Of a stretch of 14,842 bases of DNA, positions 6,436 to 12,563 are shown one piece after another; within the stretch, counting starts at the first letter, position 1; the number at the start of each line of letters is the position of its first letter. Source of the DNA: Sva-25 sp039714995 (GTDB taxonomy: Bacteria; Pseudomonadota; Gammaproteobacteria; Chromatiales; Chromatiaceae); the NCBI GenBank assembly GCA_039714995.1, contig JBDLII010000039.1, positions 1 to 14,842 of the forward strand, given 5' to 3'. Position numbers and translations under genes: made by a program. The notes below the pieces were generated by a model that ran no database searches, had not been told where the DNA came from, and saw nothing but the letters and a program-made list of their open reading frames with translations.

Positions 6436-7014
6436 ATGATCAAATCAAATAAGTTGAAACGATTCCTCCTCATTCACCTCCTTTGCACTATCTTGGTTGC
6501 ATGCGCAGCCTACAAGCCTGGGAGGGTTCTTGCTCCTCAGTTGGTGGATGGTATCACCTGCACCAGTGAAGATATTTGTATAGATGATGTATCGCGCATT
6601 CAGAAAGCTTCCGAGTTGTATCGAAGTGCTGTGGAATTCGTCACCTCGGCTGTTGGACATTTTGAAAAGGCCCCTCGCATTGTTTTCTGCTCTACCCAAG
6701 CATGCTTTCAATCATTCGGATTCAATCAGGCTTCAGCACATGCCGTTGGCAAGTCCGGGATTATCATCGGCCCCAGGGGATGGACGTCACATTATGTGCG
6801 TCATGAAATGATTCACTATCGCCAGGCAGAAGAGCTTGGTGTGTTAAACCAATGGCTTGGCCCGAAATGGTTTATCGAGGGTATGGCGTATTCTCTCAGT
6901 GATGATCCTCGTCAGCCACTTTCTCATCCATGGCAGCAATATCGCGCGGAATTCGATGCATGGTATCAGGGGATAGGGAAGGAAAATTTGTGGCGAGAAG
7001 CAAGGAGCCTATGA
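6436..7014 (+). CDS. Lipoprotein with gluzincin-type zinc metallopeptidase motif
   Basis: From ATG 6436 the 192-residue product has a basic N-terminus (MIKSNKLKRF), a hydrophobic core and a lipobox LVAC with Cys23, so it should be a membrane-anchored lipoprotein. The mature part contains HEMIH (residues 123-127), an HExxH zinc site, followed 20 residues later by WFIEGMAYSLSDD with Glu148 as a probable third ligand, the gluzincin (peptidase MA-like) arrangement. Two cysteine pairs (CTSEDIC near 42-48 and CSTQAC near 85-90) may form disulfides. The predicted role is proteolysis in the periplasm; the substrate is unknown. The frame opens at TTG 6394, but that would bury the signal peptide. No strong ribosome binding site is seen. 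Confidence 0.75.
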   Translation: MIKSNKLKRFLLIHLLCTILVACAAYKPGRVLAPQLVDGITCTSEDICIDDVSRIQKASELYRSAVEFVTSAVGHFEKAPRIVFCSTQACFQSFGFNQASAHAVGKSGIIIGPRGWTSHYVRHEMIHYRQAEELGVLNQWLGPKWFIEGMAYSLSDDPRQPLSHPWQQYRAEFDAWYQGIGKENLWREARSL

Positions 7015-7038
7015 AGTCCTTTTCACCATAACCATTGA

Positions 7039-7070
7039 GTGCCGCGCTCAGGGAGATGCTGGGGTGATCG
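7039..7070. repeat. Intergenic repeat, copy C (shorter)
   Basis: The core TGCCGCGCTCAGGGAGATGC is shared with copies A and B, continuing GGGGTGATC, after which similarity stops. It lies 25 bases after the stop of the lipoprotein peptidase gene and just before the second copy of the promoter-like block at 7082. Confidence 0.7.
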
Positions 7071-7081
7071 TTATGGCATAG

Positions 7082-7129
7082 GGTTTTTTATTGGCGTTGA
7101 CCTGTATCAATGCGCGCACATGAAAACCT
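7082..7129 (+). promoter_or_regulatory. Promoter-like block with TTGA-N6-TCAA palindrome, copy 2
   Basis: It has GGTTTTTTATTG, then TTGACCTGTATCAA (7097-7110), then AAAACCT at the same spacing as in the block at 5172-5218. The outer TTGA/TCAA half-sites are kept while the centre differs. Nothing downstream is a convincing protein gene; the stretch to the terminator at 7376 could be an untranslated RNA. Confidence 0.45.
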
Positions 7130-7326
7130 CTTAATCTGTAGGGTATGGTGGAGGGACACCAGCCAGCGGTGTGTCTGATAACACTGGCAGCAGATGAAGA
7201 AGGGTTTGTTTCTCAGTGGTTATGCGATGTTCTCCACTGCTTTTCTGCCCTCTTGTGTTTGCCGTATTGTCCACGATACGGGCTAATCTCCCAAGGCGAG
7301 TTCCTGAGCATGACGCTAAACTGCTT

Positions 7327-7369
7327 CGCAAGGCCCCGCTTCTCCATCATGCTCTTGCGGGGCCTTGCG
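7327..7369. repeat. Perfect 13-bp inverted repeat
   Basis: Arms CGCAAGGCCCCGC (7327-7339) and GCGGGGCCTTGCG (7357-7369) with a 17-base loop. It directly precedes the stem-loop at 7376. It has no T-tract and may be an RNA structure or a relic repeat. Confidence 0.6.
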
Positions 7370-7375
7370 TGAATT

Positions 7376-7402
7376 AACCCGCCCACTGAGGCGGGTTTAT
7401 TT
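7376..7402. terminator. Stem-loop of the recurrent CCGCC/GGCGG type
   Basis: Perfect 8-bp stem AACCCGCC (7376-7383) and GGCGGGTT (7390-7397), loop CACTGA, followed by TATTTA on the plus strand. A third arm CCCGCC at 7404-7409 could pair with GGCGGG instead, so two mutually exclusive hairpins are possible. Confidence 0.6.
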
Positions 7403-7726
7403 ACCCGCCTTGCCAGCTTCTCCAGCGCCTCTCTCTCGATCTGCTGCACACGCTGCCTACTGATACCCAGCACGTCGGCAATCTCTTGATACGTCATGCA
7501 GTCACCGCGCGGCGTCGGCTTTCATCGCTTGAGTGGTGGTGCTGCACCTAATCTGGGGCAGGCATGTTGCGCGGCGTCTATGGCGGCGTCTGTGAGATAG
7601 GTATCTCCCATGATGATACTCCAGGGTGATGTGCCAGAGTTTACCGCAAGGGCGGTGCAAAGCGGAACAAATAGGGAATAAATCAGGGTGGCAGGGGAGG
7701 GGGTGTTCGCTAAGTCATTGAAAACA

Positions 7727-7803
7727 TGGCGCGCCCGAGAGGATTTGAACCTCTGACCCCCGCCTTCGGAGGGCGGTACTCTATCCAGCTGAGCTACGGG
7801 CGC
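7727..7803 (-). tRNA. tRNA-Arg (anticodon CCG)
   Basis: On the minus strand the 77 bases from 7803 to 7727 fold as a cloverleaf. The acceptor stem is GCGCCCG with CGGGCGC, the D-arm contains AGCTCAGCTGGATAGAG, and the anticodon stem CCGCC/GGCGG encloses the loop CTCCGAA, giving anticodon CCG for the arginine codon CGG. The T-arm contains GGTTCAAATCC and the CCA end is encoded (TGG at 7727-7729 on the plus strand). Its 3' end faces the accessory region to the left. Confidence 0.95.
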
Positions 7804-7941
7804 GTGAGTGTAGAATCAGTGATTGCTGCAACGAGATCTACTGCGGCGATAGACTACTGCAACTGGTGGTGCATGTCCATTAGAATGGAGAGATATTGGG
7901 GCGCCGCTTGCGGAGATTGATCCTGCGATGGAAATAGGTGG

Positions 7942-7970
7942 TTCTATCCCTACGGGATTAGGAATATAAT
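7942..7970 (+). promoter_or_regulatory. Candidate promoter of the cytochrome gene
   Basis: A perfect -10 box TATAAT lies at 7965-7970, 46 bases upstream of the cytochrome start codon. The matching -35 position (TTCTAT at 7942-7947, spacing 17) is poor, so an activator may be needed or the call may be wrong. Confidence 0.4.
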
Positions 7971-8016
7971 GCCTGATTCTTTCAGATTTCCTCAATACTG
8001 TTTTCAGGAGCACATA

Positions 8017-8631
8017 ATGTCACCGCTTCGTATCCCACAAAAATTGGTCCCAGCTGTTGCAGCACTGGGTGTTTTGGCTCTTTCTGGCTGTAGTGAAGAT
8101 GCCGCCACTCCGCTTACCGACGAGGAGGTTGCTGCCGTCAAGGAGCAGCTTGCGCCTGTCGCATCAGTCTCTGTAGGCAGCGGTAGTGCTGCACCGGCTT
8201 CAGCGCCGAAAGCCGATCCGGCTCCTCCGGCAGCTCCAGCCGCCTCTGCTGAGGCGCCGGCTGAGCCCGCACCGGCAGAGGCGCCTCAAGCGGAACCGGA
8301 GGCAACGCCAGCCGTTGCAGCTGATGCTGCTCCCGCAAGTACCGAGGCTGCTACTCCGGCGGAAGCTGCTCCAGCCGCAGCACCGGATGCGCTTGAGCTG
8401 GCAACCAGCAGCGGTTGCATGGCATGCCATCAGCTTGATGTGAAGCTGATTGGTCCGGCATACAAGGAGGTTGCTGCCAAATACGGCAGTGATCCTGCCG
8501 CGCTGGATAGTCTGGTTGCCAAGGTGAAGAGCGGGGGCACCGGTGTATGGGGGGAGATACCGATGCCGCCGAATCTGCATGTCAGCGATGCGGATATCAA
8601 AACCATCGTGACCTGGGTGCTTACTCAATAG
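8017..8631 (+). CDS. Lipoprotein class I c-type cytochrome with Ala/Pro linker
   Basis: ATG 8017 follows AGGAG by six bases. The 204-residue product has a signal peptide with lipobox LSGC (Cys25), so it is anchored in a membrane facing the periplasm. A low-complexity linker rich in Ala, Pro and Glu runs from about residue 55 to 125. The C-terminal 75 residues are a single-haem class I cytochrome c: haem site CMACH at 134-138, GPAYKEVAAKY, and the distal Met183 in IPMPPN, ending ADIKTIVTWVLTQ, as in c551/c552-type cytochromes. It presumably carries electrons between respiratory complexes and a soluble or outer partner; the long tether would let the haem domain swing. It stands alone, convergent with rep. 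Confidence 0.88.
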   Translation: MSPLRIPQKLVPAVAALGVLALSGCSEDAATPLTDEEVAAVKEQLAPVASVSVGSGSAAPASAPKADPAPPAAPAASAEAPAEPAPAEAPQAEPEATPAVAADAAPASTEAATPAEAAPAAAPDALELATSSGCMACHQLDVKLIGPAYKEVAAKYGSDPAALDSLVAKVKSGGTGVWGEIPMPPNLHVSDADIKTIVTWVLTQ

Positions 8632-8657
8632 CAGGGATTCCCCCTCGCACTGACTGA

Positions 8658-8679
8658 CCCTCTCCCCGGTGGGAGAGGG
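8658..8679. terminator. Stem-loop between convergent cytochrome and rep genes
   Basis: Perfect 9-bp stem CCCTCTCCC (8658-8666) and GGGAGAGGG (8671-8679) with loop CGGT. It lies 26 bases after the cytochrome stop and 20 bases from the end of rep. There is no strong T-tract on either strand. This stem sequence is a common dispersed repeat in bacterial genomes, so it may serve as a terminator or be just a repeat. Confidence 0.5.
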
Positions 8680-8698
8680 AAATAAGCCACTGGATGGT

Positions 8699-10693
8699 TC
8701 AGCCGTTTTTCAGCAGGGCGCGGATATTCGCCAGGTGCGCCTTGCCTGTCTCTCTGGTCACCTGTTTCTGCTGTCCCTCTCCCTCCCACTCCAGACAGGC
8801 GTCCGGGATCTCCTCAAGAAAGCGGCTCGGTTCGCACAGTATCCACTCGCCGAAACGTCTGCGCCGCCTGGCGAGGGTCATCGCCAGATGATGACGGGCG
8901 CGGGTGATGCCGACATAGGCGAGGCGGCGCTCCTCGTCGATGTTTTCCTCCTCGATGCTGGCGCGATGGGGCAGCAGCTCCTCCTCCATGCCGACCAGGT
9001 AGACCTGCGGGAACTCCAGCCCCTTGGCTGAGTGCAGCGTCATCAGCGAGATCCTCTCCCCCTCGTTGTCTTCATCCTGACGCTCAAGGATGTCGATCAG
9101 CGTCAACTGGTTTACCAGTTCGTGGGGTTCGTTTTTTGCATCCAGCTGCAGCCGCTGCAGCCACTCCAGCAGCTCCTCGATATTGTCCCAGCGGCGCTGG
9201 GCAACGCTTTCCGCGGAGCCTCTCTCCCTGAGCAGCGCCATGTAGTCGATCTCGTGGAGCAGATTGGTGATGGCTTCAGCGGCGCCGAGATTGACACAGT
9301 GGTTCTGCTGCAGCTGCATCCAGTCATGAAATTGCCGGAGGATCCCGCGTCTCCTGGCATCGATGGAATCATCGAGTCCATATTCGCCGCAGGCGCTCAG
9401 CAGGCTGATGCCGCGCTGGTTTGCATAGGCGCCGAGTTTCTCCAGTGTCGCCGGCCCGATTTCACGCCGGGGGACATTGATGATGCGCAGAAAGGCGGCA
9501 TTGTCGTCAGGATTGGCGATCAGTCGCAGAAATGCCATGGTGTCCTTGATCTCCGCACGTCCGAAGAACGACTGTCCGCCGCTGAGGAAGTAGGGCAGGT
9601 CATGTTGCCGCAGCGCCTTTTCAAACAGGCGCGCCTGGTGATTGCCCCTGTACAGCACCGCGATATCACCCAGTGCTCTTCCCTTGAATTTCTGTACCAG
9701 GATGTCCGAGATGACGCGTTCCGCCTCATGCTCTTCATCCTTGCAGCGCATGACACGGATCTTGCCGCCGGGTCCCAGTGAACTCCACAGTCGCTTCTCG
9801 AACAGGTGCGGGTTGTTGGCGATGAGAGCGTTGGCTGCTTTGAGAATGGTGTCGACAGAGCGGTAGTTCTGCTCAAGTTTGATCACCTTCAGGCGCGGAA
9901 AATCCCGCTGCAGCTGCAGCATGTTTTCCGGGTTGGCGCCACGCCAGGCATAGATGGACTGATCGTCATCCCCGACCACGGTCAGCGCCTGGCGTATCCC
10001 GGCAAGCTGTTTGATCAGCTGGTATTGGCTGAGATTGGTGTCCTGGTATTCATCGACCAGCAGATACTGCAGCCGTCCCTGCCAGCGTTCCAGGATCTCC
10101 GGGCGGTCATTGAAAAGTTTCACCGGCAGCCAGATCAGGTCGTCGAAATCGACGGCATTGTAAGCCCGCAGGCTGCGCTCGTAGGCGCCATAGCACAGTG
10201 CAGCATGCAGACTCTGCTGATCATCGGCGGCAGCCTCGGCCTGCCGGGGCGTCAGCATGCTGTTTTTCCATGTGGAAATTTGCCAGCGTATCGCATTGGC
10301 CTGCGCAGCATCAGGCGTATGCAGCAGCTCCCTGACCAGCGGCAGGGTGTCCTGCTCATCCAGCAATGTGAACCCCGCATTCAAGCCCGCCTCACGATAC
10401 TCCTGCCGCAGGATATTGAGCCCCAGCTGGTGAAAGGTGCTGACCCGCAGTCCGCGGGTGCGGTCGCTGTCGAGCAGTCCGCTGACGCGCGCTTTCATCT
10501 CCCGTGCGGCCTTGTTGGTGAAGGTGACTGCGAGGATATGACGTGCGGGAATGCCCTGGTTTTCGATCATCCAGGCAATCTTGCGGGTGATGACGCCGGT
10601 TTTTCCGGAGCCGGCGCCGGCCAGCACCAGCAGCGGGCCGCCAAGATAACGGACCGCCTCCAGCTGTTGTGCATTGAGTTGGATCTTGCTCAT
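8699..10693 (-). CDS. rep: ATP-dependent DNA helicase Rep (UvrD/Rep superfamily 1A)
   Basis: The 664-residue product is close in length to E. coli Rep (673) and starts like it, MSKIQLNAQQLEAVRYLGGP. All SF1A motifs are visible: Walker A AGAGSGKT (25-32), motif Ia TFTNKAAREM (57-66), Walker B/DExQ DEYQDTN (214-220), motif III GDDDQSIYAWRGA (241-253), motif IV LEQNYRS (273-279), motif V TLHSAKGLEFPQVYLVGMEE, and motif VI ERRLAYVGITRARHHL. Rep is a 3'-5' helicase that clears proteins ahead of replication forks and restarts stalled forks. I place the start at ATG 10693; the frame is open to 10909 but that stretch is not conserved protein and overlaps the divergent LOG gene. It converges with the cytochrome gene. 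It is not the neighbouring family member UvrD, given the Rep-like N-terminus and shorter C-terminal tail. Confidence 0.93.
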   Translation of the reverse strand: MSKIQLNAQQLEAVRYLGGPLLVLAGAGSGKTGVITRKIAWMIENQGIPARHILAVTFTNKAAREMKARVSGLLDSDRTRGLRVSTFHQLGLNILRQEYREAGLNAGFTLLDEQDTLPLVRELLHTPDAAQANAIRWQISTWKNSMLTPRQAEAAADDQQSLHAALCYGAYERSLRAYNAVDFDDLIWLPVKLFNDRPEILERWQGRLQYLLVDEYQDTNLSQYQLIKQLAGIRQALTVVGDDDQSIYAWRGANPENMLQLQRDFPRLKVIKLEQNYRSVDTILKAANALIANNPHLFEKRLWSSLGPGGKIRVMRCKDEEHEAERVISDILVQKFKGRALGDIAVLYRGNHQARLFEKALRQHDLPYFLSGGQSFFGRAEIKDTMAFLRLIANPDDNAAFLRIINVPRREIGPATLEKLGAYANQRGISLLSACGEYGLDDSIDARRRGILRQFHDWMQLQQNHCVNLGAAEAITNLLHEIDYMALLRERGSAESVAQRRWDNIEELLEWLQRLQLDAKNEPHELVNQLTLIDILERQDEDNEGERISLMTLHSAKGLEFPQVYLVGMEEELLPHRASIEEENIDEERRLAYVGITRARHHLAMTLARRRRRFGEWILCEPSRFLEEIPDACLEWEGEGQQKQVTRETGKAHLANIRALLKNG

Positions 10694-10768
10694 GATTTGT
10701 CGCAGTGTCGCCGGGAGGTGATGGTATGATTGCCACTGGAAGAGGCGATTATATGTGATTTTTTTCCG

Positions 10769-11455
10769 ATGAATAGTGTCGAGCACCACCCGCGGGAATC
10801 CTGGCGGGTATTCCAGATTATGGCCGAGTTTGTCGAAGGCTTCGAAAAGCTGGGCAGCATCCATCCGGCGGTGAGTCTCTTTGGCTCGGCGAGAACGCCG
10901 CAGGAGCATCCCTGGTATCAGAAGACGGTCGAGATCTCCTGCCTGCTGTCAGACAGCGGCTTCGCCGTGGTCTCCGGCGGTGGTCCTGGAATCATGGAGG
11001 CGGCCAATCGCGGTGCACAGATGGGGAAGTCCAAAAGCATCGGCCTGAATATCGAGCTTCCTCACGAACAGATTGGCAATGCATACCAGGATGTTGCGCT
11101 GAATTTCAAACACTTCTTTGCCCGCAAGGTGATGTTTGTCAAACATGCCGTCGCCTACGTCGTGATGCCGGGAGGATTCGGTACGCTGGACGAACTGGCC
11201 GAAATACTGACGCTGGTGCAGACGCGCAAGAGCCGCGATATCCCGATCATCCTGGTTGAATCCGGTTTCTGGAGCGGTCTGCTGAAGTGGTTTGAAGAGG
11301 CCTTGAAAGACAACCGGATGATAAGCCCGGAGGATATGGACCTGATCCAGGTGATCGATGACCCTGAAGAGGTCGTCGAGGCGATCTTTCACCACTATGA
11401 AGGGCGTAGTATCGAGCCTTCGGCCGAAGAGCAGGAGGTGCTGCTGCGGCTGTAG
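10769..11455 (+). CDS. LOG-family protein (predicted nucleoside 5'-monophosphate phosphoribohydrolase)
   Basis: The product (228 residues from ATG 10769) has the Rossmann-like LOG fold with the two diagnostic motifs: GGGPGIMEAAN (70-80) and PGGFGTLDE (134-142), the PGGxGTxxE signature with its catalytic Glu. These proteins were once annotated as lysine decarboxylases; characterised members hydrolyse AMP or cytokinin riboside monophosphates to the base and ribose 5-phosphate. The start is uncertain: the frame opens at TTG 10730 and no strong ribosome binding site precedes ATG 10769. Conserved sequence begins near residue 8. It is divergent from rep with about 75 bases between, which must hold both promoters; no clean consensus is visible there. 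Confidence 0.85.
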   Translation: MNSVEHHPRESWRVFQIMAEFVEGFEKLGSIHPAVSLFGSARTPQEHPWYQKTVEISCLLSDSGFAVVSGGGPGIMEAANRGAQMGKSKSIGLNIELPHEQIGNAYQDVALNFKHFFARKVMFVKHAVAYVVMPGGFGTLDELAEILTLVQTRKSRDIPIILVESGFWSGLLKWFEEALKDNRMISPEDMDLIQVIDDPEEVVEAIFHHYEGRSIEPSAEEQEVLLRL

Positions 11456-11520
11456 CAGTCTCTCTCGATTCTGCCCTGGGCATCTTTTGGAGAGGGTGTC
11501 AGGGAACCTCTGAACGAATT

Positions 11521-11681
11521 GTCATTGCGAGGAGCATAGCGACGAAGCACTAATTTTGCCTGGAGCAAAATTGAACGCGCCAGGCGGCGCGACCCGAAGG
11601 ATAAATTACAAGGATGTAATTTATAATCTCCAGGCCCTTGATTTGTATACACGAGATTGCTTCGCTGCGCTCGCAATGACG
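11521..11681. repeat. Composite inverted-repeat element with three internal hairpins
   Basis: The outer arms (11521-11549 and 11653-11681) belong to the same family as the element at 2-87; the right arm is the exact reverse complement of bases 2-30. The interior holds three perfect hairpins in a row: AATTTTGC/GCAAAATT (11552-11572), CGCGCC/GGCGCG (11576-11591) and ATAAATTACA/TGTAATTTAT (11601-11624). It fills most of the 308-base gap between the LOG gene and the next one. I see no gene in this gap. Confidence 0.8.
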
Positions 11682-11763
11682 CATGATAGTGATTCATTCA
11701 GAGCTTCCTTGGGGAAACTCCGAGTAGAAGTAGACTTTTTTATTTATTAACCGGGAACCGATT

Positions 11764-12042
11764 ATGAAACTTTTTGTTACTGGTGCAGCTGCACTGCTGT
11801 CTCTCTCATCCGTCGTTGCCGCCGAAACCCCGGAGCCTTCAGCGAGCGTCGAGATCATCGAGGGTGACAGGGTTGACATCTATGAGCATCGTGACAAGCA
11901 GGGACGCAGCAGGGTGGATGTGGCGCCGAAAAGCACCATGCCATACTCCTTTGTTGGTAGCGAGAATGGCGATACAGCAGGCAAGCCTGCCGGAGATTCA
12001 GCGGATGCACCGAGCCAGATGTGGTCCATCAAGAAGTGGTGA
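11764..12042 (+). CDS. Small secreted protein, DUF2782-like
   Basis: The 92-residue product begins with a Sec signal peptide (MKLFVTGAAALLSLSSVVAA), cleavage expected near Ala20. The mature part has a short conserved core EIIEGDRVDIYEHRDKQGRS then VDVAPKSTMPYSFV, and ends SQMWSIKKW with two aromatic residues. This resembles DUF2782, small periplasmic proteins found in gammaproteobacteria; the match is from memory of the pattern and only moderate. The function of that family is not known. The stop overlaps the start of the TRAP small permease gene by four bases (GTGA), so the two are translationally coupled, an unusual position usually taken by the TRAP substrate-binding protein gene or its end. 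Confidence 0.6.
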   Translation: MKLFVTGAAALLSLSSVVAAETPEPSASVEIIEGDRVDIYEHRDKQGRSRVDVAPKSTMPYSFVGSENGDTAGKPAGDSADAPSQMWSIKKW

Positions 12043-12563
12043 CAGCCGCTTCATCATCTCAGCCGCCTCCAACGGGAGTATTGCAGCAGATCAATGAGTG
12101 GACAGGACGCAGTGTCTCCTGGCTGACGCTGTTGATGGTCGTCGTGACCTTTGTCGTGGTTGTGCTGCGTTACACTTTCGATCTCGGCTGGATCTGGCTG
12201 CAGGAGTCGGTCACCTACATGCATGCCGCGGTCTTCATGCTGGGGATATCCTGGACGCTGAAGCACCAGGGACATGTCCGGGTCGATATCTTCTACCGCA
12301 AATTCAGCCGCCGTGGACAGGCGATCGTCGATCTCTGCGGCACGCTGTTGTTGTTGATTCCGGTTGCGCTGTTTATCCTCTGGTCAAGCTGGGACTACGT
12401 CTACCAGTCATGGCAGGTACTCGAAGGCTCGCGTGAAGCAGGCGGTCTGCCGCTGGTATTTCTGCTCAAGACATTGATGCTGCTGCTGCCGTTGCTGCTG
12501 CTGATCCAGGCCGTGGTGATGGTGCTCGAGGCAGTCGCCGAGGTGCGCCGGCCGCATGGCTGA
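12039..12563 (+). CDS. TRAP transporter small permease (DctQ-type)
   Basis: The 174-residue product has four predicted membrane segments (VSWLTLLMVVVTFVVVVLRY; the segment around AAVFMLGISWTL; LCGTLLLLIPVALFILWSSW; LLKTLMLLLPLLLLIQAVVM), the usual DctQ topology. Typical signatures are visible: RYTFDLGWIWLQESVTYMHA in the first loop and HVRVDIFYRKFSRRGQAIVD after segment two. TRAP transporters use an ion gradient and an extracytoplasmic binding protein to import organic acids or similar solutes. I prefer GTG 12039, giving a four-base overlap with the upstream gene; GTG 12021 and 12036 are in-frame alternatives. Its end overlaps dctM by eight bases. Close to TakP-associated or hydrophobic-carboxylate TRAP systems in style, but the substrate cannot be read. 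Confidence 0.87.
   Translation: MTAASSSQPPPTGVLQQINEWTGRSVSWLTLLMVVVTFVVVVLRYTFDLGWIWLQESVTYMHAAVFMLGISWTLKHQGHVRVDIFYRKFSRRGQAIVDLCGTLLLLIPVALFILWSSWDYVYQSWQVLEGSREAGGLPLVFLLKTLMLLLPLLLLIQAVVMVLEAVAEVRRPHG

Larger units (their letters stand above)
7213..7497 (-). pseudogene. Fragment of a sigma-region-4-like HTH protein fused to non-coding sequence
   Basis: The minus-strand frame starts MTYQEIADVLGISRQRVQQI and continues EREALEKLARRV. This matches the helix-turn-helix of sigma-70 region 4.2, where the pattern is T..EIA..LG.SR.RV.QIE..AL.KL. From about residue 34 the frame translates the stem-loop at 7376 and the inverted repeat at 7327, giving PASVGGLIHARPRKS and so on, which is not plausible native protein. 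In a neighbouring frame a TAA falls just before the stem-loop (near 7400), so a one-base slip could explain the run-on. The region before the helix-turn-helix found in sigma factors is missing. It could be a small real DNA-binding protein with a corrupted 3' end or a pure relic. Confidence 0.55.

Noticed and set aside
1725..7070. CRISPR array
   Set aside because: Three copies of a 40-base repeat lie kilobases apart with genes between them; there is no regular spacing and no cas gene.
750..7402. Integron gene-cassette array
   Set aside because: Small genes with shared 3' stem-loops suggest cassettes, but the repeats lack the paired GTTRRRY/RYYYAAC core sites of attC, are only about 20 bases long, and most are plain terminators. 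No integrase is seen.
7726..7920. Plus-strand open frame beginning MARPRGFEPLTPAFGG
   Set aside because: This is the translated antisense of the tRNA-Arg gene, a well-known false protein.
8200..8628. 142-codon minus-strand frame across the cytochrome gene
   Set aside because: It is the antisense of the low-complexity Ala/Pro linker and of the haem domain; the composition is Arg/Cys/Ser-rich noise.
9032..10729. Long plus-strand frames (249 and 307 codons) across rep
   Set aside because: They are antisense to a clear helicase gene in GC-rich sequence and show no recognisable protein pattern.
10694..10909. 72-residue N-terminal extension of Rep
   Set aside because: It lies on the opposite strand inside the divergent LOG gene, has no Rep-like sequence, and the protein begins properly at ATG 10693.
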